Below are positions 41,287 to 51,521 of a stretch of DNA of 64,000 nucleotides, piece after piece (position 1 is the stretch's first letter; each line of letters opens with the position of its first letter). Made by a program: the position numbers and the translations under genes. Under the pieces are notes generated by a model, which was not told the origin of the DNA, did not search any database, and saw only the letters and a program-made list of their open reading frames with translations. Source of the stretch: Thermoplasmata archaeon (GTDB lineage Archaea > Thermoplasmatota > Thermoplasmata > UBA10834); assembly GCA_029864565.1 (NCBI GenBank), contig JAOTTD010000006.1, forward strand, positions 1-64,000, given 5' to 3'.

Positions 41287-43173
41287 TTGTCATGCCTCAA
41301 GTGTGAGAGTGAATGCGAAGAGGGCGCGCTTATATGCGGAGATTGCGCCGATGTGTGCTTCAGGGAAGCGCGGTTCTTCTTGACCCCTGTTCTAATCGGC
41401 CCGAGCCTCTACGCTAGACTCAGGTCCGAAGGGTCTATTGCCAGCATGTTGGGACCGACTGCCGATCGGGATGTTTCGCTCATCGCCTCTGCAGATGTCA
41501 GGAGGACCCTTCTGGACACGGCTATAGAGGGGCTGACCAAAGATGAGGCGAGGACTCTCGTAGATCTGTGCAACCGTACGCTCGCGCACATGGGCGTACC
41601 GCTCAAATACGAACCTCCAATGATGGCGTTGACAGAGGATGCTGCAGACACTATAATGACAGTGATTCGTCTGATTGATGCACTGTCCGAAAGCGATGCC
41701 GATTTGCTGTCCAGCGATATCTGCCTGCGCCTGGGCGTCGTCTATTGGACCGCGTCGCACGGGGTATTGCTCAGGACCGCGAGCCGGTCATGGAGGGCTG
41801 AGAAGAAGGCCTATCTTGTAGGTCGCGCGAAGGACTACTTCTCGAGGGTCGATGAGCGCGACGACCTCTTCTCCATCGCTGTCTGGAATCTAGGGATGCT
41901 GTGTTCTGAGAACGACGACTGGGAAGAGGCCAAGCAGTATCTCGAGAAGACGCGGATGCACTTCCCGAGCGACAACAAGATTGCGGAGCGCTTGGTTAAG
42001 GCCGAACTCGAGCTCGGCAACCCTGTCGAAGCGTTGTCAATGGTGGACGAGATACTGGTCCAGTCAGTTTCAGCGCAGCTTTGGCTGCTGAAAGGGGACA
42101 TACTGCTTAAGGTCGGCAGGAGCGAAGAGGCGCTCGAGTGCTTCAATCAGTCTCTCTCCTTGGACCCAGGTCTCATTGATGCTCACAACAGGCTGATTGC
42201 ATCCCTCAGAACGATGGGCAGGGACGAGGAGGCGACGTTGGCGGAGAGGCAGAGGATGATTTCGAGGACGCCTGGCATCGAAGAGAAGGTTCTGGACGTC
42301 ATCGGAGAGCTCACCCGCGCCCCCTCTCAGCCCACGCTGGCAAGGGCGCACATCAGGCAGATGGCCCGCGTCAAGAAGGACCTGGATGAGCCTATTGCCC
42401 CCCCTGTCACGGAATCACCGTTGTCTCTGGCAATCGCCGCCCTCGAAGCGAAGGATTACGACCTCGCGATTCAACGCTCTCAGCATATTGTGGACGCCGA
42501 TCCGAGCTCGAGGGAGGCAAACCTCCTGCTCATCGAGGCCATGGTGGAGGTTGGAGACTTATCTGGCGCTTCCGAACGTGTCCATGCGTTCTACGAGAGG
42601 AATCGAAACGACCCGTACGCATGGTACTGGCGCGGAATTGTAGCGGAGAAGGAGAGCAAGTGGGGCGCGGCGGTGCAGTACTTCAGCAAGGCCGTGACCA
42701 TTGACCCTGAGCTGGCAGAGGCGTGGGCCGCCATGGGCGACACTTTGTTGGCCAACGAGAAGTACAACGGCGCAGATGAGAGCTACTCAAGAGCCTTGCA
42801 GATCGACGCCGACAACGCGAAGGCATGGCTGGGAAAAGGGAAGACTATGCGCGCTCTCGGGAGATGGGGCGCGGCGATACAGTGTCTCGACAAGTACAAC
42901 TCGATAGTGCCCAACGACAGACAGGCATGGCTGCTCAAGGCGGACACACTCTTGGAGAAGGAGAAGTACCGTAGGGCTATTGACGCCTACAACAAGTACC
43001 TTGAGCTTTACCAGGACGACTCATATGCACTTGGACGAAAGGGGGCCGCTCTGAACTCAGTCGGCATGGTCGATGAGGCCATAGCCTGCCTGGAAGAGAG
43101 TGTGCGACTTGACCCGAACAACAAGGACGCGCTGAAGTTGCTCCGCGCGATAACCGACGGGGGGAGTGTGTAA
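41287..43173 (+). CDS. TPR-repeat protein with N-terminal zinc ribbon
   Basis: 628 residues from TTG 41287, decided by GGAGGAG about 8 bases upstream. The N-terminus has CLKCESECEEGALICGDCADVC, a small cysteine cluster. After a helical region, at least eight TPR units follow in two blocks (about residues 195-330 and 380-620), with motifs such as AWAAMGDTLLANEKYNGADESYSRALQIDADNAKAWLGKGKTM. TPR proteins are protein-binding scaffolds. It overlaps the second, related TPR gene by one base (TAATG), so the two are likely partners. Confidence 0.85.
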   Translation: MSCLKCESECEEGALICGDCADVCFREARFFLTPVLIGPSLYARLRSEGSIASMLGPTADRDVSLIASADVRRTLLDTAIEGLTKDEARTLVDLCNRTLAHMGVPLKYEPPMMALTEDAADTIMTVIRLIDALSESDADLLSSDICLRLGVVYWTASHGVLLRTASRSWRAEKKAYLVGRAKDYFSRVDERDDLFSIAVWNLGMLCSENDDWEEAKQYLEKTRMHFPSDNKIAERLVKAELELGNPVEALSMVDEILVQSVSAQLWLLKGDILLKVGRSEEALECFNQSLSLDPGLIDAHNRLIASLRTMGRDEEATLAERQRMISRTPGIEEKVLDVIGELTRAPSQPTLARAHIRQMARVKKDLDEPIAPPVTESPLSLAIAALEAKDYDLAIQRSQHIVDADPSSREANLLLIEAMVEVGDLSGASERVHAFYERNRNDPYAWYWRGIVAEKESKWGAAVQYFSKAVTIDPELAEAWAAMGDTLLANEKYNGADESYSRALQIDADNAKAWLGKGKTMRALGRWGAAIQCLDKYNSIVPNDRQAWLLKADTLLEKEKYRRAIDAYNKYLELYQDDSYALGRKGAALNSVGMVDEAIACLEESVRLDPNNKDALKLLRAITDGGSV

Positions 43174-45776
43174 TGGTCGAGTTGGACCGCATTCTGAGCG
43201 AACGGTCTGACGAGCGAATACTGGCGGCCCTGCACGCCGTCTCCGATTCGGAGTTCTACAGATTCGCCGAGCGCGTGCTAGGCTACATCGGCCTCAAGAT
43301 AATGAAGAAACGCACCAAAGGGGATTTCATCATCGCGGATTGCGTACACAGGCCGGATGGCGAAAACTACGTGGCATTCCTGTCCAGGCGCCACGAGCCG
43401 GTCTCGAAACAGTCCGTCGAAAGCCTCGTCTCCTACATGAAGAGAGTGGGCGCCTCGAAGGGATTGGTTTTGTCATCCTCGTCGATAGTGAGCGGCGCGG
43501 TCAAGGTGGCCGAGGCAAATGACGTAGAGGTCGCCGACGGGCCAAAACTCGCGGCTCTGATACGCCGGTTCGATCTGGACCGGGAGTTGGCTAAGGGGGC
43601 GGAGATAGCTAGCGAGCACAGCGCGAGGTTTGGGGAATCAGAGGATTTGGAGGAATCGGTCGCCCAGAAGATGGCAGACGGCTTTGACGCACTGTCCAAC
43701 AAGAATTTCCTCAAGGCATTGGAGTACGTCGACCAAGTGATTCTATCCAACGATGATCTCGATACGGCTTGGCGATTCAAGGCAACCGTCCTGGACGAGA
43801 TGGGTTATCACGAGCAGGCACTTGAATGCTACAGACACGCCCTGGACATCAATAGGGACAGCGACGAGACCTGGTTCGCGCTGGCCAACTGCCTCTTCTC
43901 CCTGTCAAGACACGAGGAGGAGCTGAAATGCTACAGCCGAGCGCTCGCGCTCAACCCTCTCAACCTCAAAGCGCTAATCAACAAAGGATTTACCCTTCAT
44001 AGACTCGGCAGATACCAGGAGGCGCTGGACGTATATGACGAGGTGCTCAGGAGGAACTATCGCCTGGAGAAGGTCCACAACAACCGAGGAGTCACCCTTC
44101 ATAGACTGGGCCGTCTAGATGACTCATTGGAGGCCTACGATCACGCCCTGGCGCTTCGCCATGGGTATGTCGAAGCGCTTGTGAACCGGGGCAACCTGCT
44201 GGTCGAAATGGAGCGATTCGAAGACGCTTTGGCCGCATTCACTCAGGTGACAGAGGTCCAGCCAGACATGCCAAGAGGATGGCGCTTGCGAGGAGCCGTC
44301 GCGCTCAAGCTCGAAAGGAAGTCCGATGCGAAGAGATCTTTCGAGGAGGCGCTCAGACTCGACGAGGGCGACGCAGAGGCCAAGATGGCGCTCGAGGAGC
44401 TCAAGAGCACCGCCGATGGCAGGTTCGTGGAAGCACCGAGGCTCGTGGAAGAGATATTCTCACTGAAGGCGGAAGAGGCTTCTTCCGAACCTTTGGAGCC
44501 CGAGCCAGCAGCCGAGGACTTGCTGTTAGATGAGAAGACCGGACCGATTGAGCAGCTCGTCGAGGAGCTCTATGGCGACCGCGCGGAACTTCTACTTCTT
44601 CTTGGAAGATTGGACGAGGCTCACGATTACCTGAGCAAATCATTGAGGCTGGAGGGAGAGAATCCACGTCTTTTGACCGCAGCCGGAAACGTGCTCTTCA
44701 GGCAGGGCAGGTTCGAGGCGGCGATAAAGACCTACGAGCAAGCATACGCGGCAGATCATGGCTTCGTACCCGCCCTCTACAACCTTCATATGGCCCTTCT
44801 AGTCGCGGGTGAGAGTGAGTGGGCCGTCAGGGTGAGCAAGTCGCTTAGGGAGTCTTCCCGGGGATGGCAGGCCCGCGCGGCGTCGGCGATAGAGGCTGTG
44901 AAGCGCAAGGACTACAATCGCGCCATCGAGGATGTCGAAGTGGCCCTCGCAATTGAGAATCTGTCCACGTTGCGCAATTTCAAAGGAGTGCTGCAACTCC
45001 TCTCGGATGATTATGATGGCGCCATCGAGACATTCACAAGGCTCACAACCGGGGCCTTCGATCCATCAGAAGCCCACAACAACCTTGGAGTCGTGATTCT
45101 CAAGAAGGGTGATTGGGAGGACGCAGGTGCGCAATTCGAAAGGTCCATGAAGCTGCGCAAGGGCAACCCCACGGCGTGGAACAACCGTGGGTGTGTGCTG
45201 TACAAGGAGGAGCGACTCAGGGAGGCGATAGCGTGCTTTGAGGAGTCTCTCGTGATCAACCCGACGACGGTCGCGATGAACAACAAGGGCTTCACGCAGC
45301 TGTCGTTGGACATGCTCGAGGACGCAGTCAGATCGTTCGAGCAGTCCCTCAAGATAATGGAGACTCCAGAGGCGTTCAACAGCAAAGGAATCGCCCTCGT
45401 TAGACTGAACCGTTTCGACGAAGCCATAGTGGCGTTTAGGGAGGCTCTCAGGATCGCACCTGAGTTCGATGATGCGAATGCAAATCTCCGTGACGCGCTC
45501 GTGCAGAGGTCGGCGCCAATTCCCGAGGTGAAGGAACCCCTTCCGCCTCCACCTCCGCCCCCGCCGCTCCCAGCACCCGTTAGGGTTAAGAAGCGCGTGG
45601 ACTACAACAAGGCGAAGATGGAGCTACTGAGATATGAAAACGCGAAGACCCTGAAGGATAAGAAGAAGTCCGAGCTCGAGGCCATGTGCATAGCGGTCGA
45701 TGCGAGCTCAAGAGGGACCAAGAAGGAGCTAGTAGGGCGCCTGCTGAAAGAGAAGAGGCGACTGCTAAAGAGGTAG
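43173..45776 (+). CDS. Mrr-like (degenerate) / TPR / SAP-domain protein
   Basis: 867 residues. Residues about 20-135 resemble an Mrr-type restriction-endonuclease-like domain (SDSEFYRFAERVLGYIGLKI, then EPVSKQSVESLVSYMKRVGASKGLVLSSSSIVSGAVKVAEANDVEVADGPKLAALI). The catalytic core is altered: GDFIIADC then YVAFLSRR, where Mrr has (Q/E)xK. Next come about 15 TPR units, a proline-rich strip (LPPPPPPPPLPAP) and a C-terminal SAP motif (KDKKKSELEAMCIAVDASSRGTKKELVGRLL), a DNA-binding helix-extension-helix. A DNA-associated scaffold is plausible. It overlaps the previous TPR gene. Confidence 0.82.
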   Translation: MVELDRILSERSDERILAALHAVSDSEFYRFAERVLGYIGLKIMKKRTKGDFIIADCVHRPDGENYVAFLSRRHEPVSKQSVESLVSYMKRVGASKGLVLSSSSIVSGAVKVAEANDVEVADGPKLAALIRRFDLDRELAKGAEIASEHSARFGESEDLEESVAQKMADGFDALSNKNFLKALEYVDQVILSNDDLDTAWRFKATVLDEMGYHEQALECYRHALDINRDSDETWFALANCLFSLSRHEEELKCYSRALALNPLNLKALINKGFTLHRLGRYQEALDVYDEVLRRNYRLEKVHNNRGVTLHRLGRLDDSLEAYDHALALRHGYVEALVNRGNLLVEMERFEDALAAFTQVTEVQPDMPRGWRLRGAVALKLERKSDAKRSFEEALRLDEGDAEAKMALEELKSTADGRFVEAPRLVEEIFSLKAEEASSEPLEPEPAAEDLLLDEKTGPIEQLVEELYGDRAELLLLLGRLDEAHDYLSKSLRLEGENPRLLTAAGNVLFRQGRFEAAIKTYEQAYAADHGFVPALYNLHMALLVAGESEWAVRVSKSLRESSRGWQARAASAIEAVKRKDYNRAIEDVEVALAIENLSTLRNFKGVLQLLSDDYDGAIETFTRLTTGAFDPSEAHNNLGVVILKKGDWEDAGAQFERSMKLRKGNPTAWNNRGCVLYKEERLREAIACFEESLVINPTTVAMNNKGFTQLSLDMLEDAVRSFEQSLKIMETPEAFNSKGIALVRLNRFDEAIVAFREALRIAPEFDDANANLRDALVQRSAPIPEVKEPLPPPPPPPPLPAPVRVKKRVDYNKAKMELLRYENAKTLKDKKKSELEAMCIAVDASSRGTKKELVGRLLKEKRRLLKR

Positions 45777-45810
45777 CCGAAATCGCCCGCTCGTCAAAAC
45801 GGCGAAAGTC

Positions 45811-46056
45811 CTACGCGATGTTCATAACGACGACGTCTCGCACCGCCCTCATTTCGCTGAAAGGCAGCACGAGTCTACCGTCGGAATCCGTCTTGAACAG
45901 TCTCGGCTCTATCTCCTCGGCCGGAATGACGAGAACGTTCTGCAGCTCGCCCGTCTTCGTGTCTATGAGGAAATTCTCTATCATGCCGAGTATCTGGCCA
46001 TCGTTTGTCATCACTGTCTTGCCCTTCAGCTCGGTAATGAACTTGCGCATTGTCAT
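45811..46056 (-). CDS. PRC-barrel domain protein
   Basis: 81 residues, ATG 46056 with GGAG five bases upstream; ATG 46050 is the alternative. The whole chain is a PRC barrel: FITELKGKTVMTNDGQILGMIENFLIDTKTGELQNVLVIPAEEIEP... ending VLPFSEMRAVRDVVVMNI. Small archaeal PRC proteins of this type are linked to cell division and RNA binding (e.g. CdpB), which is knowledge of the family rather than something seen here. It follows cdc48 by 12 bases on the same strand. Confidence 0.9.
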   Translation of the reverse strand: MTMRKFITELKGKTVMTNDGQILGMIENFLIDTKTGELQNVLVIPAEEIEPRLFKTDSDGRLVLPFSEMRAVRDVVVMNIA

Positions 46057-46068
46057 CCCATCTCCAAA

Positions 46069-48291
46069 CTACCTGTAGTAGCCAAGGCTGTTATCATCTT
46101 TGGCCCTCTTAGACATTGCGGTCGTCATCTCCTGGACGAGTGATTCGTAGATTTTGGCGGTCTCCTTGTCCGTTGAAGCTCTAACGAGCTTCATGGCTCC
46201 CTCGAAGTGATCCGGTGTCACAGTCTTCGCCTCTCTGTTCTCTCGCAGAGAGATCATAGCCGCCTCGCGGCAGAGATTCTCTATGTCCGCGCCCACGTAT
46301 CCTTCGAGGCGGCTTGCGAGGGATTTCAGGTCCACATTCTTCAGGGGCATGTCTCGAGTATGTACTTCGAGTATCTTCAGCCTCGTCTCCTCCTCAGGGA
46401 GCGGCGTCAGAAGCAGCTTGTCGAACCTTCCAGGGCGCAGGAGCGCCTTGTCGAGTATGTCTGGCCTGTTCGTGGCCGCTATGACGAACACCCCGCTCAT
46501 CGTTTCCAGTCCGTCCATGGAGGTCAGCAGTTGGTTGACCACTCGCTCGGTCGCGCCCGAATCGAAATGGCTTCCGCGTCGTGGGGCGATTGCGTCGATC
46601 TCGTCCAGGAACACAATGGATGGGGCCACTTGCTTGGCCTTCTTGAATATCATCCTTATTGCCTTCTCACTCTCCCCGACCCATTTGGACATCATCTCCG
46701 GACCTTTGATCGAGATGAAGTTCGCCTTAGACTCGTTTGCCACTGCGCGGGCGATCAAGGTCTTGCCAGTTCCAGGTGCGCCGAAGAGCAAGATTCCGCT
46801 GGGCGGCCGTATCCCAAGGCGGGAGAACGCCTCTGGGTCTTCGAGGGGCAGCTCTATAGCCTCGTTCAGCGCCTCCTTCACGCTGCCCAGACCGCCAACG
46901 TCTTCCCACGACACCTTTGGTATCTCAACCAGGACTTCGCGCATTGCACTCGGCTCTATCTCCCTGAGGGCGTCCATGAAGTCCTGAGCGGTCACCCGCA
47001 TCTTCTCCAGTATCTCGGTAGATATGGGTTTGCCGAATTCGATATCAGGGAGATAACGCCTCAGCGCGCGCATGGCGCTCTCCCGGGCTAGCGCTGCCAG
47101 GTCCGCACCAACGAATCCGTGTGTGATCTCAGCAATCCTGTCCAGCTTCACATCCTTCTCGAGCGGCATGCCTCTAGTGTGAATCATAAGGATCTCCAGT
47201 CGTCCTTCCGCCGTGGGCACACCTATTTCGATTTCTCTGTCGAATCTTCCGGGCCTTCTCAGGGCCGGATCGATCGCACCCTCTCTGTTTGTCGCAGCTA
47301 TGACTATCACATTGCCTCTCGATGTGAGGCCGTCCATGAGCGTCAGCAGCTGAGCCACCACGCGGCGTTCAACCTCGCCTTGGACCTCGTCTCTCTTGGG
47401 CGCGATCGAGTCCACCTCATCGATGAATATCACTGACGGCGCGTTCTTCTCCGCCTCCGCGAACATCTCGCGGAGCCGTTCCTCGCTTTGGCCGTAAAAT
47501 TTCGACATTATCTCCGGACCCTGTATTGCGTGGAAGTTGGCCCCCGCCTCGCTTGCGACAGCCCTGGCGATGAGCGTCTTGCCTGTCCCCGGAGAGCCGT
47601 AGAGCAGAATTCCCTTCGGAGGATCGATACCGAGTCTGGAGAATATCTCAGGGTGCTTGAGCGGGAGCTCGATCATCTCCCTTATCCTGAGCAGCTCACC
47701 CTCGAGTCCTCCCACGTCCTCGTATGTGACAGAGGGTCTTGTGAGTTCGGAGACCTCGATTGGCTCGGTTCGCACGGACAGTTCCGTGAAATCTCCAATC
47801 TGGACGATTCCATTTGGCGTCGTCGAAGCCACGACAAACGGCAGGAATCCTCCCATCAACGCTATGTTGGGGATTATGATCTCGTCGCCTTTCACAACCG
47901 CACGGTTGAGAAGCCCTTTCTTGAAGAGCCCTTCGACACCCTGTCCGAATCTGACCCTCTTGCCGTGCGGTATCTTCGGTGCAACTATGACCTTCTTCGC
48001 TGAGTTTGCATCCGCCTTCTTCACAGCGACCTTCTCACCAATGGACACGCCGGCGTTGCCTCGAATCATGCCGTCGATCCTTATGATGCTCTTCCCCTCG
48101 TCCTCGTGCGCCGCGCGGAAGACCTTCGCTGCCGTCTTCTTCTTGCCGATTATCTCGATGATCTCTCCGACGTCGATATTGAGAACCTTTCTCGTATCGC
48201 CGTCAATACGTGCACGCCCAAGGCCGACTTCCGATTGATGATGTGCACGCGCCACCTTCAACGTGACAGCGTCCACGGGTTTCTTCGTCAT
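46069..48291 (-). CDS. cdc48: AAA+ ATPase Cdc48/VAT (p97-like unfoldase)
   Basis: 740 residues from the ATG at 48291. The N-terminal domain ([30 protein letters not shown]) recognises substrate. Two AAA modules follow: D1 with GSPGTGKT and [14 protein letters not shown], and D2 with GAPGTGKT and [13 protein letters not shown], each with an arginine-finger region ([24 protein letters not shown]). The chain ends GYYR; the last three, YYR, fit the HbYX pattern that opens the 20S proteasome. It unfolds proteins for degradation or disassembly. The PRC-barrel gene follows 12 bases downstream. Confidence 0.97.
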   Translation of the reverse strand: MTKKPVDAVTLKVARAHHQSEVGLGRARIDGDTRKVLNIDVGEIIEIIGKKKTAAKVFRAAHEDEGKSIIRIDGMIRGNAGVSIGEKVAVKKADANSAKKVIVAPKIPHGKRVRFGQGVEGLFKKGLLNRAVVKGDEIIIPNIALMGGFLPFVVASTTPNGIVQIGDFTELSVRTEPIEVSELTRPSVTYEDVGGLEGELLRIREMIELPLKHPEIFSRLGIDPPKGILLYGSPGTGKTLIARAVASEAGANFHAIQGPEIMSKFYGQSEERLREMFAEAEKNAPSVIFIDEVDSIAPKRDEVQGEVERRVVAQLLTLMDGLTSRGNVIVIAATNREGAIDPALRRPGRFDREIEIGVPTAEGRLEILMIHTRGMPLEKDVKLDRIAEITHGFVGADLAALARESAMRALRRYLPDIEFGKPISTEILEKMRVTAQDFMDALREIEPSAMREVLVEIPKVSWEDVGGLGSVKEALNEAIELPLEDPEAFSRLGIRPPSGILLFGAPGTGKTLIARAVANESKANFISIKGPEMMSKWVGESEKAIRMIFKKAKQVAPSIVFLDEIDAIAPRRGSHFDSGATERVVNQLLTSMDGLETMSGVFVIAATNRPDILDKALLRPGRFDKLLLTPLPEEETRLKILEVHTRDMPLKNVDLKSLASRLEGYVGADIENLCREAAMISLRENREAKTVTPDHFEGAMKLVRASTDKETAKIYESLVQEMTTAMSKRAKDDNSLGYYR

Positions 48292-48492
48292 CTGACGCGT
48301 AATCCTTCGGCCTGTCCAAAAACCTTTGGATGTCTCGCAGCCTAGCGATGGACGGTCGTAGGGGCGTAGTTTGCCGCCCTCCGATGCCCGCATTTCGTCG
48401 ATATTGGTGCACCATTTTGCCGCAGTATGTCGCAGACATCCGTGGCCGTTTAACTTCCTAATCCATCAGCTTGTTCAGGGTTGGTTAGAAAG

Positions 48493-48501
48493 TCTTAAAA
48501 T
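48493..48501 (+). promoter_or_regulatory. TATA box of the por operon
   Basis: TCTTAAAAT, about 42 bases before the ATG at 48537. The rest of 48292-48536 shows no gene. Confidence 0.45.
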
Positions 48502-48536
48502 GCCACCACCTATTCGAAAGGTAACGAGGCTTTAGG

Positions 48537-49421
48537 ATGTACGAGGTTCGTTTCCACGGCCGAGGCGGCCAAGGGGCGGTGATGGCCGCACAGGCGCTCG
48601 CAAGTGCGGCGCACGCGGAGGGGGGATATGCAACTGCCTTTCCCTTCTTCGGTGCTGAGAGACGCGGAGCACCAGTTCTTGCCTTCACACGGATAGATGA
48701 GAAGAGGATCTATCGGAAGACACAGGTCTACGAACCTGATTTCGTGGTGGTATTGGACGAAGGCCTTCTCGAATCTGTCAATGTGGTCGAGGGGCTCAAA
48801 AAGGGCGGTGTGGTCCTCGTCAATTCCACTAGAAAACCAGAAGAGATCGATGTGGGAATCGACACGAAACTCGCTACCGTTGACGCGACTAGTGTCGCGC
48901 TCGAGGTCCTCAAGCAGCCGGCGACCAACTCCTCCATTCTTGGAGCATTGGCAAAGGCGACCGGTCTGGTCAAGATAGAGTCCATAGAGATGGGGATAAT
49001 GCAGGTCTTCGGCGACAGACTAGGACCGAAGATAGGGGAAAAGAACGCCAGAGCCGCACGCGTCGCTTTTGAGAGGACTGTCGTCGGAGAGTCTCATGGA
49101 AAGCGAGTCCTGAAAACCGCTGAGAAGTGGCTCCCTGACGTGAACAATCTCCCAATGGGCGTCGCGGGCGTCGCAATGAAGACGACCGCCGGAGCGGTCG
49201 GCCCTGGTTCGTTCTTGGAGAACAAGACGGGCAGTTGGAAGGTGTTCAAGCCTGAATACGACGAGGAGAAGTGCACCATGTGCAACTTCTGCTGGTTCTA
49301 CTGCCCTGAGGGGTGCATATACAGGAAAGACGACCGGATGGAGTTCGATATGGATTACTGCAAGGGCTGCGGAATCTGTGCGAACGAGTGCCCAGCCGAG
49401 GCAATCAATATGGTGAGGTGA
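48537..49421 (+). CDS. porG: Pyruvate:ferredoxin oxidoreductase, gamma and delta domains fused
   Basis: 294 residues. Residues 1-180 are the gamma domain ([54 protein letters not shown]). Residues about 215-294 are the ferredoxin-like delta domain with two [4Fe-4S] motifs, [15 protein letters not shown] and [11 protein letters not shown]. In many archaea these are separate genes; here one chain carries both. The complex oxidises pyruvate with CoA to acetyl-CoA and CO2 and reduces ferredoxin. Followed directly by the alpha and beta genes. Confidence 0.94.
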   Translation: MYEVRFHGRGGQGAVMAAQALASAAHAEGGYATAFPFFGAERRGAPVLAFTRIDEKRIYRKTQVYEPDFVVVLDEGLLESVNVVEGLKKGGVVLVNSTRKPEEIDVGIDTKLATVDATSVALEVLKQPATNSSILGALAKATGLVKIESIEMGIMQVFGDRLGPKIGEKNARAARVAFERTVVGESHGKRVLKTAEKWLPDVNNLPMGVAGVAMKTTAGAVGPGSFLENKTGSWKVFKPEYDEEKCTMCNFCWFYCPEGCIYRKDDRMEFDMDYCKGCGICANECPAEAINMVR

Positions 49422-49426
49422 GGTTG

Positions 49427-50608
49427 GTGGTATCTAAGATATGCACCGGTAACTACGCAGCTGCCTACGGGTCAATGCGGTCCAGGGCCAGAACCGTAGC
49501 GGCATATCCAATCACGCCTCAGACGTTCATAGTTGAGCACATATCAGAGTTCATAAACAACGGAGAGATGGACTGCGAGTATATCGAGGTGGAAAGCGAA
49601 CACTCCGCCATGAGCGCTTGCGTGTCTGCGAGCGCCTCTGGAGTGCGGACATTCACGGCGACTTCCTCTCAGGGACTCGCGCTGATGCACGAGATTCTCC
49701 CGATAGCTAGCGGCATGAGGTTGCCCGTGGTTATGGCCGTCGTCAACCGGGCCATCGCCGCGCCTATCAACATCTGGGTCGAGCACAACGACATCATGCC
49801 CGAGAGGGACTCAGGATGGATCCAGGTGTTCTGCGACAACAACCAAGAAGTCCAGGACATGGTCCTACAAGCTTATCGGATTGCGGAGGACAAGCGCGTG
49901 TCACTACCTATGGCAGTCTGTCTGGATGCGTTCATATTGTCGCATACGGTCGAGCCGGTCCATCTGATCGACCAGGATGCGGCCGACAAGTTCGTGCCTC
50001 AGTACAAACCCACAGGACCGATACTGGATCCTGATGATGTTGCCGCCGTCGGCGTCTTCACTCCGCCAGATTACATGATGGAATGCAGGTGGCAGACGGA
50101 CAAGGCAATGAGGGACGCGGTTGCGGTTATCAAGGAAGTCAACGACACGTTCGCAAAGCAGTTCGGCCGGGATCACGGTGGCATGATAGACCCGTACTTG
50201 GTCGACGACGCTGAGGTGGTGCTGATTACCATGGGCACAGCGAGTTCGACGGCTCACGAAGTCGTGGACGATCTGAGGGCAGAGGGAAAGAAGGTCGGCC
50301 TCGTCAAACTGCGGTTCTGGCGCCCCTATCCTACGGACGATCTCAGAAAGATCGCCGAGAAGGTCAAGGCGGTCGGTGTGTTCGATCGGGCTGTTTCATA
50401 CGGCGTAGGTGGCCCTTCATTCGTGGAGTTCAAGAGTGCCGCGTTCGGCTTAAACCTGCCAGTTATGAACTTCATAGGCGGGTTGGGCGGCAGAGACGTG
50501 TCGTTGCAGGACGTTCGGTTCATGTACGAACAGCTGCTTGAAGCGGCGAAGACCGGTAAGGCCAAACGCGATATCACTTGGATCGGAACGCGGGGGGTGG
50601 AGCAGTGA
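49427..50608 (+). CDS. porA: Pyruvate:ferredoxin oxidoreductase, alpha subunit
   Basis: 393 residues from GTG 49427, with GAGGTGA about 6 bases upstream. Family marks: YPITPQTFIVEHISEF, EVESEHSAMSACVSASASGVRTFTATSSQGLALMHEIL, then DSGWIQVFCDNNQEVQDMVLQAYRIAED. The C-terminal part is the domain with VLITMGTASSTAHEVVDDLRAEGKKVGLVKLRFWRPYP. It carries the pyruvate- and CoA-related interface. It starts 5 bases after porGD and overlaps the beta gene start by 4 bases. Confidence 0.95.
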   Translation: MVSKICTGNYAAAYGSMRSRARTVAAYPITPQTFIVEHISEFINNGEMDCEYIEVESEHSAMSACVSASASGVRTFTATSSQGLALMHEILPIASGMRLPVVMAVVNRAIAAPINIWVEHNDIMPERDSGWIQVFCDNNQEVQDMVLQAYRIAEDKRVSLPMAVCLDAFILSHTVEPVHLIDQDAADKFVPQYKPTGPILDPDDVAAVGVFTPPDYMMECRWQTDKAMRDAVAVIKEVNDTFAKQFGRDHGGMIDPYLVDDAEVVLITMGTASSTAHEVVDDLRAEGKKVGLVKLRFWRPYPTDDLRKIAEKVKAVGVFDRAVSYGVGGPSFVEFKSAAFGLNLPVMNFIGGLGGRDVSLQDVRFMYEQLLEAAKTGKAKRDITWIGTRGVEQ

Positions 50609-51495
50609 AGCTCAAGGAATTGCCCGATGAGGAACTGTTCACGCGCGGACACACCGCTTGCGCGGGCTGTGGGGCGGCAACCGCCGTCCGCAACCTCATG
50701 AAGATTCTCGGAAAGAACACGATGGTCGTCAATCCCGCCTGTTGCCTGCTCATATTCGGCGCGACTTATCCGTACCTCGCTTGGAAGGTTCCGTTCCATC
50801 ACGTAGCGTTCGAGAACACCGCGGCATGCGCGACTGGCATGACCAGGGCCTTGAGGGTGAGAGGAAAGGAAGACACGTTGGTGATGGGCATCGCTGGCGA
50901 CGGCGGGACTGCAGACATCGGGATACAGGCGCTTTCAGGAGCAGCAGAGAGAAATGAGGACATGTTGTACGTCATGTACGACAACGAGGCCTACATGAAC
51001 ACTGGGATTCAGCGTTCCGGCTCGACACCGTTCGGCGCATGGACGACCACGACCCCTGTTGGCAAGGTCAAGGCTGGAAAAGCCGATTTCAAGAAGGATA
51101 TGCCCCTGATCATGATGGCCCACAATGTGCCCTATGTCGCGACGGCCTCCGTAGGCAACATACAGGATTTCATCAACAAGTTCGAGAAGGCCAAGAAGAT
51201 GAAGGGTTTCAGATACATCCAGATCTTCACGCCGTGTCCCACGGGATGGAGGCACGACACCGCCAAGACGATAGAGATAGCCAAGCTGGCGGTCGAAACC
51301 GGCATGTGGACTCTGTATGAGTGCGAGAACGGCAAGGTCAAGATAAACCGCAAGCCGAAGATGACTCCGATATCGGAGTATCTGAAGCTCCAGGGTCGTT
51401 TCAGACACATGAAGGAGGACGACATCAAGAAGCTGCAGGACTGGGTCACTCGCAAGTGGGAAGCGGACGAGAAGTACGCACAATGTAGACAGTAG
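50605..51495 (+). CDS. porB: Pyruvate:ferredoxin oxidoreductase, beta subunit (TPP)
   Basis: 296 residues from GTG 50605 (GTGA overlap with porA). It binds thiamine diphosphate and a [4Fe-4S] cluster: GHTACAGCGAATAVRNL supplies two cysteines, and IAGDGGTADIGIQALSGAAERNEDMLYVMYDNEAYMNTGIQRSGSTPFGAWTTTTPVGK is the TPP-Mg region and the diagnostic PorB sequence. VNPACCLLIFGATYPY also fits. Presence of YMNTGIQRSGSTP points to pyruvate rather than 2-oxoglutarate or indolepyruvate. Confidence 0.95.
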   Translation: MKLKELPDEELFTRGHTACAGCGAATAVRNLMKILGKNTMVVNPACCLLIFGATYPYLAWKVPFHHVAFENTAACATGMTRALRVRGKEDTLVMGIAGDGGTADIGIQALSGAAERNEDMLYVMYDNEAYMNTGIQRSGSTPFGAWTTTTPVGKVKAGKADFKKDMPLIMMAHNVPYVATASVGNIQDFINKFEKAKKMKGFRYIQIFTPCPTGWRHDTAKTIEIAKLAVETGMWTLYECENGKVKINRKPKMTPISEYLKLQGRFRHMKEDDIKKLQDWVTRKWEADEKYAQCRQ

Positions 51496-51521
51496 AAACC
51501 AGTCAATCGCCTCGGCCGATA

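Noticed and set aside
41272-45776. TPR genes as a CRISPR or phage tail module
   Set aside because: Repeats are protein-level 34-residue units with variable DNA, and no phage genes are near.
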